From Candidatus Riflebacteria bacterium HGW-Riflebacteria-1 (GTDB lineage Bacteria > Muiribacteriota > Ozemobacteria > Ozemobacterales > Ozemobacteraceae): a stretch of DNA of 64,000 bases. The notes beneath the pieces were generated by a model, which was given only the letters and a program-made list of their open reading frames with translations, made no database searches and had not been told where the DNA came from. Position 1 is the stretch's first letter, and the number at the start of each line of letters is the position of its first letter. Location of the stretch: contig PGYB01000001.1 of NCBI GenBank assembly GCA_002839445.1, forward strand, positions 193,578-257,577. Reading direction: 5' to 3'. A program made the translations under genes and the position numbers. Shown piece by piece: positions 52,626 to 61,718 of the stretch.

Positions 52626-54563
52626 ATGCAACCATTCATTATCGAACGCTCACTTATCGCACAGCTGCCGGCAAAGACCGACACAGATCTGCAAAAAATT
52701 GCGCAAGTTCACCGCATCAACTGTCTGGCAGGACTGCTGAGCGCCCACCATGGCTGGCTGGGCGCATGCTTTTCGAGCATGGAACTGCTGACCTGCATTT
52801 ATCATCACCATATCAGCGACCCGCTGCAGCTCATCACCACCAGAGCTTCGCTGCACCTGTCAAAAGGGCACGCGGCAATGGCACAGTATGCGATTCTCGC
52901 GGCGCTCGGCTGTTTTGAAACAGAACGATTGCTTACCTACAAGCAGTTTGGCGGCCTGCCGGCGCATTGCGACCGCAATATCCCCGGTATAGACTCAGAC
53001 AGCGGTTCTCTTGGGCAGGGCCTGTCAAAAGCAATTGGCAACGCGATAAGCAACAATGCGGCCGGCAGACGCTCGCCGGTTTTTGCGATAATCGGCGATG
53101 GTGAGCTTCAGGAAGGGCAGGTATTTGAATCTCTGCTTACTCTTAAAAAGCTCAGGCCATGGGGCTGTATACCGATAATCGACCGCAACTTCCTGCAATC
53201 TGACAGCCAGACGGCAGACATCAAAGACGCTGATGACTGGTCTGCTGTTTTTACCGGAATAGGCCTGCGGGTAATCGAAGTGAACGGCCATGTTGTCGGC
53301 GAAATTAACAAGGCCATCTGCACGCTTCTTGAATCAGAAGAGCCAGGTATTATCATTGCGCACACCAACAAGGGCGGCGGCTGTAAGCTGACCTCAATGC
53401 AGCCCGACACTCCACGCCGCCAGGGCATCTGGCATGGCAGGATTCCAGACCATGATGAATACTGCGCAATAGTAGACGAGCTGGTTAAGCAGATAGACTG
53501 CCCGGCGATTCGCGACAGCTGGGCAAAGTGCTGTGAGAAGCTGAAAGTTGACAACAGCTCAGCAGAAGTCGGTGCCACTGCCGACAAGCCTGTCGAGAAT
53601 AACATCAGAATATCAACCGGCGCTGCCTTTGGGCAAGCGCTGATCGAGCTTGGCGAAGCCGACCCTGACATCTATGTTCTTGACGCCGACCTCGAAAAGT
53701 CGTGCCGCCTTACCGAGGTAGCCGCAGCATTTGGTAAACGCTATCTTGAAATAGGCATCAGCGAACAGGACATGTGCTCAATTGCTGCCGGACTTGGGCT
53801 CACCGGCAAAATCGCTGTAGTTAACACCTACGCATCTTTCTATAAACGCAGTATTGACCAGATTTTTGCCTGCGCGACCGAAAAAGTGCCGGTAATTTTT
53901 GCCGGGCACTATGCCGGTATCGACTATTTTACTGATGGAAAAAGCCATCAGTCGACCAATGATATTGGCCTGATGCGCGCCATTGGCGAAATTGACATTT
54001 ATGAGCCGATCGATGCTGACAACACCAAAGAAATACTGTGTCACATTATTGAGTCGATGAAAGCGGAAATCAAGAAATCAGGCCGCTGTCGACCAGCTTA
54101 TGTAAGGCTGCACCGCACCCCCGGCGACAACTTTTATGCTGACCCATTCGTTGCCGATGAACCCGTGGTTTTTACCAGCGGTTCAGAGATCATTGCTGAA
54201 AACCTGCTTTTCACCAGCGGGCCACACATGCTCGAAACAGCGTGCTCGGCGTCAGAAATTCTCGCAGAAGAAGGCATTCCGCTCGATCTCGCGGCAATAG
54301 TGCATTTTTCCGACAATAAAAAGCAGCTCAAAGACCTGCTTGGCGCCGCCAAACGCGTTTTTGTGCTCGAAGACCATCGCCGCGAAACTGGTCTGGGGAG
54401 CTTTATTGCCACAATCGGCAAACTTTCGCCTGTATGTATTGGCATTCGCGAATACACTCAGTCAGCATTAAACCTTGGTGAAATGCTGGCTCACCATAAG
54501 CTTAACGCTGAAACAGTAAGCGAAGTTGTCAGAAAAGTGGTTAACTGCAGTCACCACAAATAG
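52626..54563 (+). CDS. tkt: Transketolase
   Basis: 645 aa, single-chain enzyme. Thiamine diphosphate-binding part has SKGHAAMAQYA near residue 80 and DGELQEGQVFE (Gly-Asp-Gly) near 155; the pyrimidine-binding domain has LEIGISEQDMCSIAAGLG near 375-395 with the catalytic Glu; a transketolase C-terminal domain ends the chain. It moves two-carbon units in the pentose phosphate pathway. It follows the PLD-like gene after 24 nt. Closest in style to the split transketolases of archaea and Clostridia, joined here. Confidence 0.88.
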   Translation: MQPFIIERSLIAQLPAKTDTDLQKIAQVHRINCLAGLLSAHHGWLGACFSSMELLTCIYHHHISDPLQLITTRASLHLSKGHAAMAQYAILAALGCFETERLLTYKQFGGLPAHCDRNIPGIDSDSGSLGQGLSKAIGNAISNNAAGRRSPVFAIIGDGELQEGQVFESLLTLKKLRPWGCIPIIDRNFLQSDSQTADIKDADDWSAVFTGIGLRVIEVNGHVVGEINKAICTLLESEEPGIIIAHTNKGGGCKLTSMQPDTPRRQGIWHGRIPDHDEYCAIVDELVKQIDCPAIRDSWAKCCEKLKVDNSSAEVGATADKPVENNIRISTGAAFGQALIELGEADPDIYVLDADLEKSCRLTEVAAAFGKRYLEIGISEQDMCSIAAGLGLTGKIAVVNTYASFYKRSIDQIFACATEKVPVIFAGHYAGIDYFTDGKSHQSTNDIGLMRAIGEIDIYEPIDADNTKEILCHIIESMKAEIKKSGRCRPAYVRLHRTPGDNFYADPFVADEPVVFTSGSEIIAENLLFTSGPHMLETACSASEILAEEGIPLDLAAIVHFSDNKKQLKDLLGAAKRVFVLEDHRRETGLGSFIATIGKLSPVCIGIREYTQSALNLGEMLAHHKLNAETVSEVVRKVVNCSHHK

Positions 54564-54572
54564 GAGCACCAG

Positions 54573-54953
54573 ATGCCAGAATTCAAGTTTAATCACAACA
54601 ACATAAACGTTCTCGATCTCGAAAAGAGCCTTGATTTTTACAAGAGCGCGCTCGGCCTGGTCGAAGTTCGCCGCCACAATGCTGCAGATGGCAGCTTTGT
54701 TCTGGTCTATCTTGGCGATGGCACTGGCGGGCACCGCCTTGAGTTGACCTGGCTGCGCGACCGCAAAGAACCATACAATCTTGGTGAGAATGAATTTCAT
54801 CTCGCCTTCACCACCGATGATTTTGATGCCGCACATGAACTGCACAGTCAAATGGGCTGTATCTGCTACGAAAACCCGGGCATGGGCATTTACTTTATTG
54901 CCGATCCTGACAATTACTGGCTCGAAGTCGTTCCTGAAAAGAGAATGCGTTGA
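54573..54953 (+). CDS. gloA: Glyoxalase I family protein
   Basis: 126 aa, one vicinal-oxygen-chelate fold. FNHNNINVLDLEKSLDFYKSALGL (first His), HRLELTWLRDR (Glu), HLAFTTDDF (His) and YFIADPDNYWLEVVP (Glu) give all four metal ligands of lactoylglutathione lyase. It converts methylglyoxal adducts to lactoyl-thiols. It starts 9 nt after the transketolase gene, with AGGAG before the ATG. Pairing with central carbon metabolism makes sense, since methylglyoxal comes from triose phosphate. Confidence 0.9.
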   Translation: MPEFKFNHNNINVLDLEKSLDFYKSALGLVEVRRHNAADGSFVLVYLGDGTGGHRLELTWLRDRKEPYNLGENEFHLAFTTDDFDAAHELHSQMGCICYENPGMGIYFIADPDNYWLEVVPEKRMR

Positions 54954-54970
54954 CCAGGACATAAAACCAG

Positions 54971-55852
54971 ATGCTCAAACTGTTCAAGCAAAAACGCGGC
55001 GCACTGCAGCCAGTACACCTGATTGCCATCATTCTGCTGCTGACCTTTGTCGGCATTGCAATTTATTATTGGCAGCAAAGTAAGGCTGTCAGGCCACCTG
55101 ATGTATCGCGGCCCGCATTTATTGCGATAGAACCGGCCCTGGCCGAGCAAACTCGCCTGCATGAAAACAAGGTTTACGGCGGGCGACCGCTGACAGCTTC
55201 ACAGACCAGACTGGTGGTTCTGCCTAATATCGGTTTCTACGCCGGCTACTGCGATGAACGCCGCAACCCGCTCTGGGTTGCCTATCGCCTTGATGCCAAA
55301 GACTTTGAGCACAAATTGAGCCGTCCCAAGGCTTTTAAGATCGACCCACGCACCCTCTCGCGGGTGGACCCGAAAGAATACGCCAAAAGCGGCTATGACC
55401 GCGGGCACATGGCGCCAAACTCGGCTATCGCAACGCGATATGGCAGAGATGCACAGCTTGAAACCTTTTACATGAGCAATATCGTGCCGCAAACTCCCGA
55501 ATTGAACCGGCGCGTCTGGCAACGCCTCGAAAAGCTTGAAGAAGATTATGCCAACAATCGTGGCACCATATGGGTTATTGCTGGCCCGGTGTTTGACGAA
55601 CATATCAAAACTATTGGCAACAACATAGAAGTCCCTGACGCATTTTTCAAAATCATTATCGACGAAGAGCAGCAGGGAATCAAGACTCTGGCTTTTCTCA
55701 TACCGCAAACAGTAACAGGCAAAGAGCCTATCGAGCATTTTTTGACCAGTATTGATGAAATCGAAAAACTGACAGGTCTCGACTTTTTCTGGGCATTATC
55801 TGATGAAGCTGAAAGCAGGCTTGAGTCTGCAGTGCCTGCAAAACTCTGGTAG
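54971..55852 (+). CDS. Membrane-anchored DNA/RNA non-specific endonuclease (NUC1)
   Basis: 293 aa. One N-terminal membrane helix (VHLIAIILLLTFVGIAIYYW) and then a NUC1/Serratia-type beta-beta-alpha-metal nuclease: DRGHMAPNSA with general base His146, then YMSNIVPQTPELNRRVWQ with the metal-binding Asn. It cuts DNA and RNA without sequence preference outside the cytoplasm, probably to scavenge nucleotides. Runs 17 nt after gloA and 18 nt before the YibE/F gene. Confidence 0.9.
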   Translation: MLKLFKQKRGALQPVHLIAIILLLTFVGIAIYYWQQSKAVRPPDVSRPAFIAIEPALAEQTRLHENKVYGGRPLTASQTRLVVLPNIGFYAGYCDERRNPLWVAYRLDAKDFEHKLSRPKAFKIDPRTLSRVDPKEYAKSGYDRGHMAPNSAIATRYGRDAQLETFYMSNIVPQTPELNRRVWQRLEKLEEDYANNRGTIWVIAGPVFDEHIKTIGNNIEVPDAFFKIIIDEEQQGIKTLAFLIPQTVTGKEPIEHFLTSIDEIEKLTGLDFFWALSDEAESRLESAVPAKLW

Positions 55853-55870
55853 CCGGAGGCGGCAAAACGA

Positions 55871-57019
55871 ATGAATACCAATAAAAAGAAACTCGCCTTT
55901 ATGCTCGGTGGTCTCCTTTTCATGTTCGCCCTGCTGTTTTATGTTTTCGGCGGCACCCATGACGGCATGTATGCAACAGCGGTGATAAAGAGCATCGTGC
56001 TGCAAACCGAATTAGACCCCGACTCACAGGAAAAGGTTTACGCAGTTGACCTTGAGTTCACTGCCGGCCCATATTCAGGCCAGACCTTGAGCACTGAGCA
56101 CTTTGAAGCGCCGGGCTCGGCCTACAATCTTGATCTGACCGTTGGGCAAACGGTTCTGGCTGTCGCCGACAACCAGGAAGGACAGCTGATAACCGGCATA
56201 GACGAAAATTACAAGTCAGGCCGACTGTTGTTGATATCGACGCTTATACTTTTTCTGATCGCTGCTGTCGCTGGCGTAAACGGAGTAAAGGCGATGCTGG
56301 CGTTATTTTTCACGCTCATCATTATTTTTGCTGTCATGGCCAAACTGTTGCTGCACGGCTGGCCGCCGATACCACTGACCATTCTTTCTGCACTTGTCAT
56401 CTCAACAATCAATCTTGGGGTTATCGCCGGCAGAACGAAAAAAGGCGTCATTGCACTGATTGGCACGGTAAGCGGTGTAATTCTGGCCGGCTTATTTGGC
56501 TGGCTGGCTGCTGTTCTGCTCAAGCTTACCGGCTACACAGGCCATGAGACCACATATCTGCAGCTTCTCAATGCCGAAATCGACTTGCGCGGACTGCTGA
56601 TCAGCGGCATTATTATTGGTGCACTTGGAGCAGTCATGGATGTGGCTATTTCAATTTCATCTTCTCTTCTCGAACTTTCTCTTGCCAATCCAGGCTATGA
56701 CCGCAAAAAGCTGTTTGAAAGCGGTATGAATATCGGGCGCGACATAATCGGCAGCATGGTCAACACGCTTATTCTGGCTTATACAGGCGCTTCATTGACT
56801 TTAATTTTGCTGTTCGCCATTCAAAAGGAAGACTTTCCGCTGATCAAGATAATGAATATGGAATTTATCTGCGCAGAGATTGTGCGCTCGCTGGCCGGGC
56901 TTTTTGGCATGGTATTGGCTATTCCGGTCACAGCGGCAGTCGGAGCCTGGATTTATTCGCAGACAACCGATAAATCAACCAGCCGGCAAAGCGTGTCTGA
57001 CTCAGTTACGATTGAATAA
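55871..57019 (+). CDS. YibE/F-like multi-helix membrane protein
   Basis: 382 aa. An N-terminal membrane helix is followed by a soluble beta-rich part (residues about 35-115) and then about seven membrane helices with GALGAVMDVAISISSSL near 260, the most conserved YibE/F stretch. The function of the family is not established. CGGAGG lies about 13 nt upstream of the ATG. It ends a run from 51003. Confidence 0.88.
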   Translation: MNTNKKKLAFMLGGLLFMFALLFYVFGGTHDGMYATAVIKSIVLQTELDPDSQEKVYAVDLEFTAGPYSGQTLSTEHFEAPGSAYNLDLTVGQTVLAVADNQEGQLITGIDENYKSGRLLLISTLILFLIAAVAGVNGVKAMLALFFTLIIIFAVMAKLLLHGWPPIPLTILSALVISTINLGVIAGRTKKGVIALIGTVSGVILAGLFGWLAAVLLKLTGYTGHETTYLQLLNAEIDLRGLLISGIIIGALGAVMDVAISISSSLLELSLANPGYDRKKLFESGMNIGRDIIGSMVNTLILAYTGASLTLILLFAIQKEDFPLIKIMNMEFICAEIVRSLAGLFGMVLAIPVTAAVGAWIYSQTTDKSTSRQSVSDSVTIE

Positions 57020-57067
57020 AGCAGTTTTTCTATGTTAGTCTGAAAGAAACCAAGCAGGAGATCAAAC

Positions 57068-57781
57068 ATGTTGGAATCAAGAGTCATGCTGTTAAGTGAC
57101 TACGCACAAAATTACGTCGAAAAAGGTCGAAAAGCAGCTGAGAAAAAGGGATTCTGGGGACTCATGATAAACTCTGTGGCGGGCAAGCAAAAACTAGAAC
57201 GCAAATTGACCGCTGGAATAGGCGATGAGCTTCAACCAGCAGACCTTGCAGCCGAAAATTTTGCGCCATTCTGCAAAATTGATGACAGAACAATCCACAT
57301 CAAAAAGCACGATGGTGAAACCTGGGTAGCAATCGAAGAAGATGGTGAACTCTGGGATCTTGCAGACTGGGGCGAAGATTATTGCTTTGTAACCCGGTTG
57401 CTGGCCGAAGTTTATTTCATGGTCACCCGCGATGACTTTCATATCGATGAAGACGAAAAGACAGTGTTTCAGGCGCTGACCGGCTGTCTGGAAGCAACCG
57501 ACAAAGAGGTGAGCGATGCCCGCAACCTTGTCTACTGGACACTTCTCGACAACGTAGTAGAAGACGAAGTAATCACTGACGAAGAACACGAAACCCTTGC
57601 CAGAATTCGTAAAGAGCTTGAACTCGATGATACTGACGTCAAAGATCTACACAAGAAAATCATCAAGGATTACTACGAGATCGCCTGTAAGTTCAGTGAC
57701 GATGGGCAACAGCCAGATTTCGATCAGCTCGAAAACATCAAGGAAATGGCGACTCGTCTTGGCGTTACCGTGACTTTTTAA
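57068..57781 (+). CDS. TerB-like acidic protein
   Basis: 237 aa, cytoplasmic. Residues about 110-235 are helical and very acidic (DDFHIDEDEKTVFQALTGC, DNVVEDEVITDEEHETLARI), with the two-helix-repeat look of TerB/tellurite-resistance-like domains, which bind divalent metal. The N-terminal third is basic and helical. AGGAG lies about 7 nt before the ATG. The next gene starts 9 nt after it. Exact function unknown. Confidence 0.7.
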   Translation: MLESRVMLLSDYAQNYVEKGRKAAEKKGFWGLMINSVAGKQKLERKLTAGIGDELQPADLAAENFAPFCKIDDRTIHIKKHDGETWVAIEEDGELWDLADWGEDYCFVTRLLAEVYFMVTRDDFHIDEDEKTVFQALTGCLEATDKEVSDARNLVYWTLLDNVVEDEVITDEEHETLARIRKELELDDTDVKDLHKKIIKDYYEIACKFSDDGQQPDFDQLENIKEMATRLGVTVTF

Positions 57782-57790
57782 GCCCTGCCA

Positions 57791-59539
57791 ATGGATGATT
57801 ACAACGTAAATCTCGTCTGCCTGGACTCCGCAGATACTGACCGACAGCTTGTCGGCCTGGCGTATTTCGCCGCCTGCGATGATCGCCTGCTGACAGATGA
57901 GGCGATGAACAAACTGATTTACCTCGCCGAGCACGGCCATAAACACGTCTCCGACGTTGCCACATCGATAATTTCACAGGCGGTGGGGCGACGAGAGCAG
58001 ACAGCGCTCAAGCAGCTGCTGCTCAAGAAACTGCAGGCCGGCAATGAGGGTCAGGTCAGCCTGCGCGATCTTGAATGGAGCGTGAAGCTGCAGACCAGAG
58101 AGCTGAAACATGCTCTCGAAGACTACCTTGAACGCTGTTTTGAGCCCAATCACATCTCATGGCTGGTCAAAAACCTTCCTAAATTCTACCCTGACCCCGA
58201 GCAGCTGAGTCTGCTCAAGTCATTTCTGGCTTATGGCGATGACCGCGTTGTCAGCAATACGATTGAAGGCATCGAGGCCCTTAACGCTCCCGACAATGTT
58301 TCGCTGTTTTCGCGAATGCTCAGTCACGCTTCGCCGCGCGTACGCTCAGCCGCCGCCGAGGCAATTGCCCGCGTCAACCCCGAAACTGCACGCAAAGCGC
58401 TGTCAGACATGCTCAACCGACCAGAGCAGGTCGAGTCAGTCAAGGCGGCCTGCCACGCTATCCGGCATCTGCCAGGGCGCGAGTTTCTCGACCTGGCCCT
58501 GCCGTTGCTGAGTAATCGCAAAGTCAGGGATGAAGCAGCAAAAACTGTGGCAAACCTTGCTCTCAAAAACATTTTAAGCCTCTTTGACCACGAGGTATTC
58601 AGCAAGCACGCAGATTTGCGAGCCAAAATCGCGAGTTCGATCATCGAGCTGCTGCGCGAACAATGCAATACCAGATTTTTCCCGACTTCAGGCAGCGAAG
58701 ATGTCGAGCAGGGAACCTGCCGGCTGACCACCGGAGAAACCGGCCTGTATTCTTTTGAACCGATCATTTCGCCAGAACAGGCGCAACAGATTGCCGAAGA
58801 AAACAAAAAAGGAAGCATTGGCTTCTTTTCGCGGCTGATTTATCGCCCCAAGCCAGAAGAAATCCAGCTCACATTCTGCGAACAGAGGTTGCACCCGTTC
58901 TGGCACATAGAGTGCGAAGCCAGTCTTGACTATATCAGATCAAGACCGCTTTCTCTCGACCTTGAAGATCAGGTGAGTGAAATCAAGATTGGCGACCAGC
59001 TGTTCAAGTCGACAAAGAAGCGGGTCGATTTAACCGTCGAAGAGCGTTGCCTGGTAAAGCAGGCCATCAACAGATTTGTCGACGCCACAACCGGCACGCA
59101 TGTCGACTTTAGTGAAACTTTGAAAAAGGGAAAAGCCAGAGCTTTGATAATAGATGAGCCGGTCAAAGACGGTTTCAAAATCATACCCGCGAGAATACGT
59201 GCTTCGATTCTGATCAGAGACATAATTTTTGCATTCATGAAGCCAATCCAGGCGCTTGAGATAATCGCGCAGGGGCTTAAAATATCCCGATTAAACCTGT
59301 ATTTCAGACCAGTTTACGCATTTGAATTCAACTGGGTTGGCCGCGACCAGAAGGTTATCTTTGAAATAGACGGTGTAACCGGCAAATTATCAGAAGGACA
59401 CAGCTCTGCCGAGAAAAGTTCGGAAACTATCAGCGAGGCCAAACTGTTTGACATAGGCGCAGACGCGCTCGGACTGGTTATTCCTGGCGGCGAAATCGCA
59501 GCAAAACTTGCAGCAGCTTTTCTTGGCAAAAAGAAGTAA
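57791..59539 (+). CDS. Large HEAT-repeat protein with unknown C-terminal half
   Basis: 582 aa. The first half is a HEAT/ARM-type solenoid (LLKSFLAYGDDRVVSNTIEG, then RVRSAAAEAIARVNPETARKAL, VRDEAAKTVANLAL). The second half (about 300-582) is mixed, with beta-rich parts, ending in a hydrophobic, Gly/Ala-rich stretch (GLVIPGGEIAAKLAAAFLGKKK) that could contact a membrane. No ribosome site is obvious; it is probably coupled to the TerB-like gene. Function unknown. Confidence 0.75.
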   Translation: MDDYNVNLVCLDSADTDRQLVGLAYFAACDDRLLTDEAMNKLIYLAEHGHKHVSDVATSIISQAVGRREQTALKQLLLKKLQAGNEGQVSLRDLEWSVKLQTRELKHALEDYLERCFEPNHISWLVKNLPKFYPDPEQLSLLKSFLAYGDDRVVSNTIEGIEALNAPDNVSLFSRMLSHASPRVRSAAAEAIARVNPETARKALSDMLNRPEQVESVKAACHAIRHLPGREFLDLALPLLSNRKVRDEAAKTVANLALKNILSLFDHEVFSKHADLRAKIASSIIELLREQCNTRFFPTSGSEDVEQGTCRLTTGETGLYSFEPIISPEQAQQIAEENKKGSIGFFSRLIYRPKPEEIQLTFCEQRLHPFWHIECEASLDYIRSRPLSLDLEDQVSEIKIGDQLFKSTKKRVDLTVEERCLVKQAINRFVDATTGTHVDFSETLKKGKARALIIDEPVKDGFKIIPARIRASILIRDIIFAFMKPIQALEIIAQGLKISRLNLYFRPVYAFEFNWVGRDQKVIFEIDGVTGKLSEGHSSAEKSSETISEAKLFDIGADALGLVIPGGEIAAKLAAAFLGKKK

Positions 59540-59553
59540 TTGAGTGTTATAAT
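59523..59553 (+). promoter_or_regulatory. Promoter of dcd
   Basis: TTGGCA (59523-59528), 19-nt spacer, TGTTATAAT (59545-59553, extended perfect -10). The -35 overlaps the 3' end of the HEAT gene. Leader of about 27 nt with a good GGAGG. Confidence 0.62.
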
Positions 59554-59586
59554 TCGGCACTATTTTCAAATATCCCGGAGGAACGG

Positions 59587-60120
59587 ATGACGATTCTTGG
59601 CAAAGAAGCCATTTTAGAAGAAATTAAAAAGGGCAATATCAAAATCGAGCCTTTTGACGAAAAAATGCTTGGCCCGGCCAGCGTAGACCTGCATCTGTCA
59701 AATGCTTTTCGCGTATTTGTGCATCTGCCAAACGATCTATGCATGACCGACGACATGGATTTCAAAGCCGCTACCAAAGGCATTCAGGTTCACAATGGTG
59801 ACACACTTACCGTAAAGCCAGGCCAGACAATCCTCGGCATAACCAGTGAGAAAGTGACTCTCGGCAACGGCCTTTCCGGGTGGCTGGAAGGTCGCAGCCG
59901 CTTTGCCCGTGTCGGCCTGCTCGTACATATCTCGGCTTCATTTATGCAACCTGGCATATGTAATCATCAGGTTCTTGAGATATCGAATTTCGGTCCGATT
60001 CCTCTCAAGCTGATACCGGGCACGCCAATCTGCCAGTTTATTTTTCAGCGTTGCGAAAGCCCGGGCAAATACCATGGCGTATTTGCCGGCCAGACTCCTG
60101 ACAATTTCTGGCTTGGCTAA
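59587..60120 (+). CDS. dcd: dCTP deaminase
   Basis: 177 aa. The signature SGWLEGRSRFARVGLLVH near 98-115 and the catalytic-Glu segment NHQVLEISNFGPIPLKLIPGTPICQFIF fit the Dcd/dUTPase-fold family; LGPASVDLHLSN is the usual N-terminal part. It turns dCTP into dUTP for dTMP synthesis. GGAGG lies 7 nt before the ATG. The 3' end overlaps the convergent S33 gene by 4 nt. Confidence 0.93.
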   Translation: MTILGKEAILEEIKKGNIKIEPFDEKMLGPASVDLHLSNAFRVFVHLPNDLCMTDDMDFKAATKGIQVHNGDTLTVKPGQTILGITSEKVTLGNGLSGWLEGRSRFARVGLLVHISASFMQPGICNHQVLEISNFGPIPLKLIPGTPICQFIFQRCESPGKYHGVFAGQTPDNFWLG

Positions 60121-61487
60121 TAGCCGCCGATAGCGAGACGTTTTGCGCCTTCGTGCCAGACCAGAATGGCTTCTTCGCGCGAAACGCTTCGGCTGCTGAA
60201 TTCTTCGATACCCTTTTCCCGATAATCGTAGCCTGGCCAGTATCCGATCAGAAAATTGCGAATTTTTCCAACGACAAATTCGCCCTGTTCAATAAACCCG
60301 CCGTGCGCGGCATTCTTAATGATAACCAGCTGGCAGTGAGTTCCGATGTTATTTTTTATGGTCTGCGCATAGGCTGGTGGACAGATAAAATCAGTTTCGC
60401 CAGCCAGCACCAGCGTTGGCGCCGTGATTTTTGAGAGTTGTGAAATCACGTTATACCCCTTGAATTCGTTAAGGCGCAGATACTCCCTGAATTCGCGCCG
60501 AGGCTGATGCACAGTTGTCAGCCACGCCGAGTTCCAGGGCTGGTAATCAGGGCCGGCCTGAACAGCGGCCACAGCCTTTTCATCGAGCATCTCAGATGTC
60601 TGCACCAATAAAAGAGCTGGCGGCAAAGACTTGAAAGCCTCATCGCCTTTTCTGCCAAGAATAGAACCCAGCAAAGCATCGAGTATGTCTGAGCGACCAG
60701 TAGTTGCTATATCCTGCACCATGTAGGCAAGAATGATCTGCCCGCGCAGAGCGTAGGTGTAGTTGAGAATCAGCGACAAAAATTCCCGGCTGGTAATTGG
60801 AATGTTGTAAGCGTTACTGACCTCGTTGTTATCAAACTTCTGAATGCTGGTCAGCATGTTCTGCCTGACACCGGGCAGTTTGCTGTCAAGCACCGTCAGC
60901 ATTTCAGAAAAATTCTTGTGCATGTGAGTAAAATACTGGTTGCTCGGCGAAGAGTCGTGTATTATCAGCTTTGAAACCCGATCAGGATACATAATTGCGT
61001 AGGTCAGCGCGACCATGCCGCCGTAAGATTCGCCCAGAACGGCAATTTTGTCTTTCTTTATAACGTTTTTGCGCAGTTCTTCAATATCCCGGCAAATATT
61101 CTCGGTGCCATACATTTTGACATTTCGCCGTTCGAGAATGTCGAAGTTGAGACCCGAAGAATTGCCGGTGCCGCGCTGGTCAAAGTAGTAAATATCAAAA
61201 TCAGTGCGCAACGCGTAAAACCAGTCTTTAAGGTAGCCACCCGCAGCTGTTGCCCGATGAAAAGAGTCGTGCGGCATGCCGGGACCACCGTTAATCATGA
61301 CAATTGCCTGCGGGGCCGCCGTCGTTGATTTCAGTTTTTCCCAGTAGATTTCGAGCTTCTGGCTGGGGCTGAAATGGTAGTTTTCAGGCACCTGCAGCTT
61401 TCCCCAATCGTAGATGTGCGGGTTGGGCAAAACAGCAAAGCAGGCAGAACAAAGCATCAGCAGACCCAACGTCAGCAACTTCTTCAT
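60117..61487 (-). CDS. Secreted alpha/beta-hydrolase, S33 proline aminopeptidase-like
   Basis: 456 aa. Signal peptide to about residue 18 (ending in CFA). The hydrolase core has the oxyanion part INGGPGMPHDS, DQRGTGNSS, catalytic Ser154 in GESYGG, a probable Asp in LAGETDFICPP and a His in NAAHGGFIEQG, the motif order of S33 aminopeptidases. An inserted cap domain lies between about 180 and 340. It probably removes N-terminal residues from peptides in the periplasm. Single gene, convergent with dcd. Confidence 0.87.
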   Translation of the reverse strand: MKKLLTLGLLMLCSACFAVLPNPHIYDWGKLQVPENYHFSPSQKLEIYWEKLKSTTAAPQAIVMINGGPGMPHDSFHRATAAGGYLKDWFYALRTDFDIYYFDQRGTGNSSGLNFDILERRNVKMYGTENICRDIEELRKNVIKKDKIAVLGESYGGMVALTYAIMYPDRVSKLIIHDSSPSNQYFTHMHKNFSEMLTVLDSKLPGVRQNMLTSIQKFDNNEVSNAYNIPITSREFLSLILNYTYALRGQIILAYMVQDIATTGRSDILDALLGSILGRKGDEAFKSLPPALLLVQTSEMLDEKAVAAVQAGPDYQPWNSAWLTTVHQPRREFREYLRLNEFKGYNVISQLSKITAPTLVLAGETDFICPPAYAQTIKNNIGTHCQLVIIKNAAHGGFIEQGEFVVGKIRNFLIGYWPGYDYREKGIEEFSSRSVSREEAILVWHEGAKRLAIGGY

Positions 61488-61682
61488 AAACCCGCTCCTT
61501 TATTGCGTGAATAAAGCCACGCACAATAACCAACGCTCAGGCGCAAAAAGCCCGACCGCAACTACGACAATCTTTCGCCGGCTTTGTCACACCGGCAAAT
61601 TTTCCTTTGCTGTTGTCTATAGACGGCAAGACCTCACTACAGCATGTACACCAAAACCTGTTTTTTTCAAGCAGTATTTTGC

Positions 61683-61711
61683 TTGGAGTTTGCTTGAGCC
61701 TGTTGTAGACT
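61683..61711 (+). promoter_or_regulatory. Promoter directly before the zinc-ribbon gene
   Basis: TTGGAG (61683-61688), 17-nt spacer, TAGACT (61706-61711). The -10 ends 7 nt before the ATG at 61719, so the mRNA probably starts at the start codon. The rest of the 228-nt gap 61488-61715 holds nothing else I can name. Confidence 0.48.
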
Positions 61712-61718
61712 AACGGTG

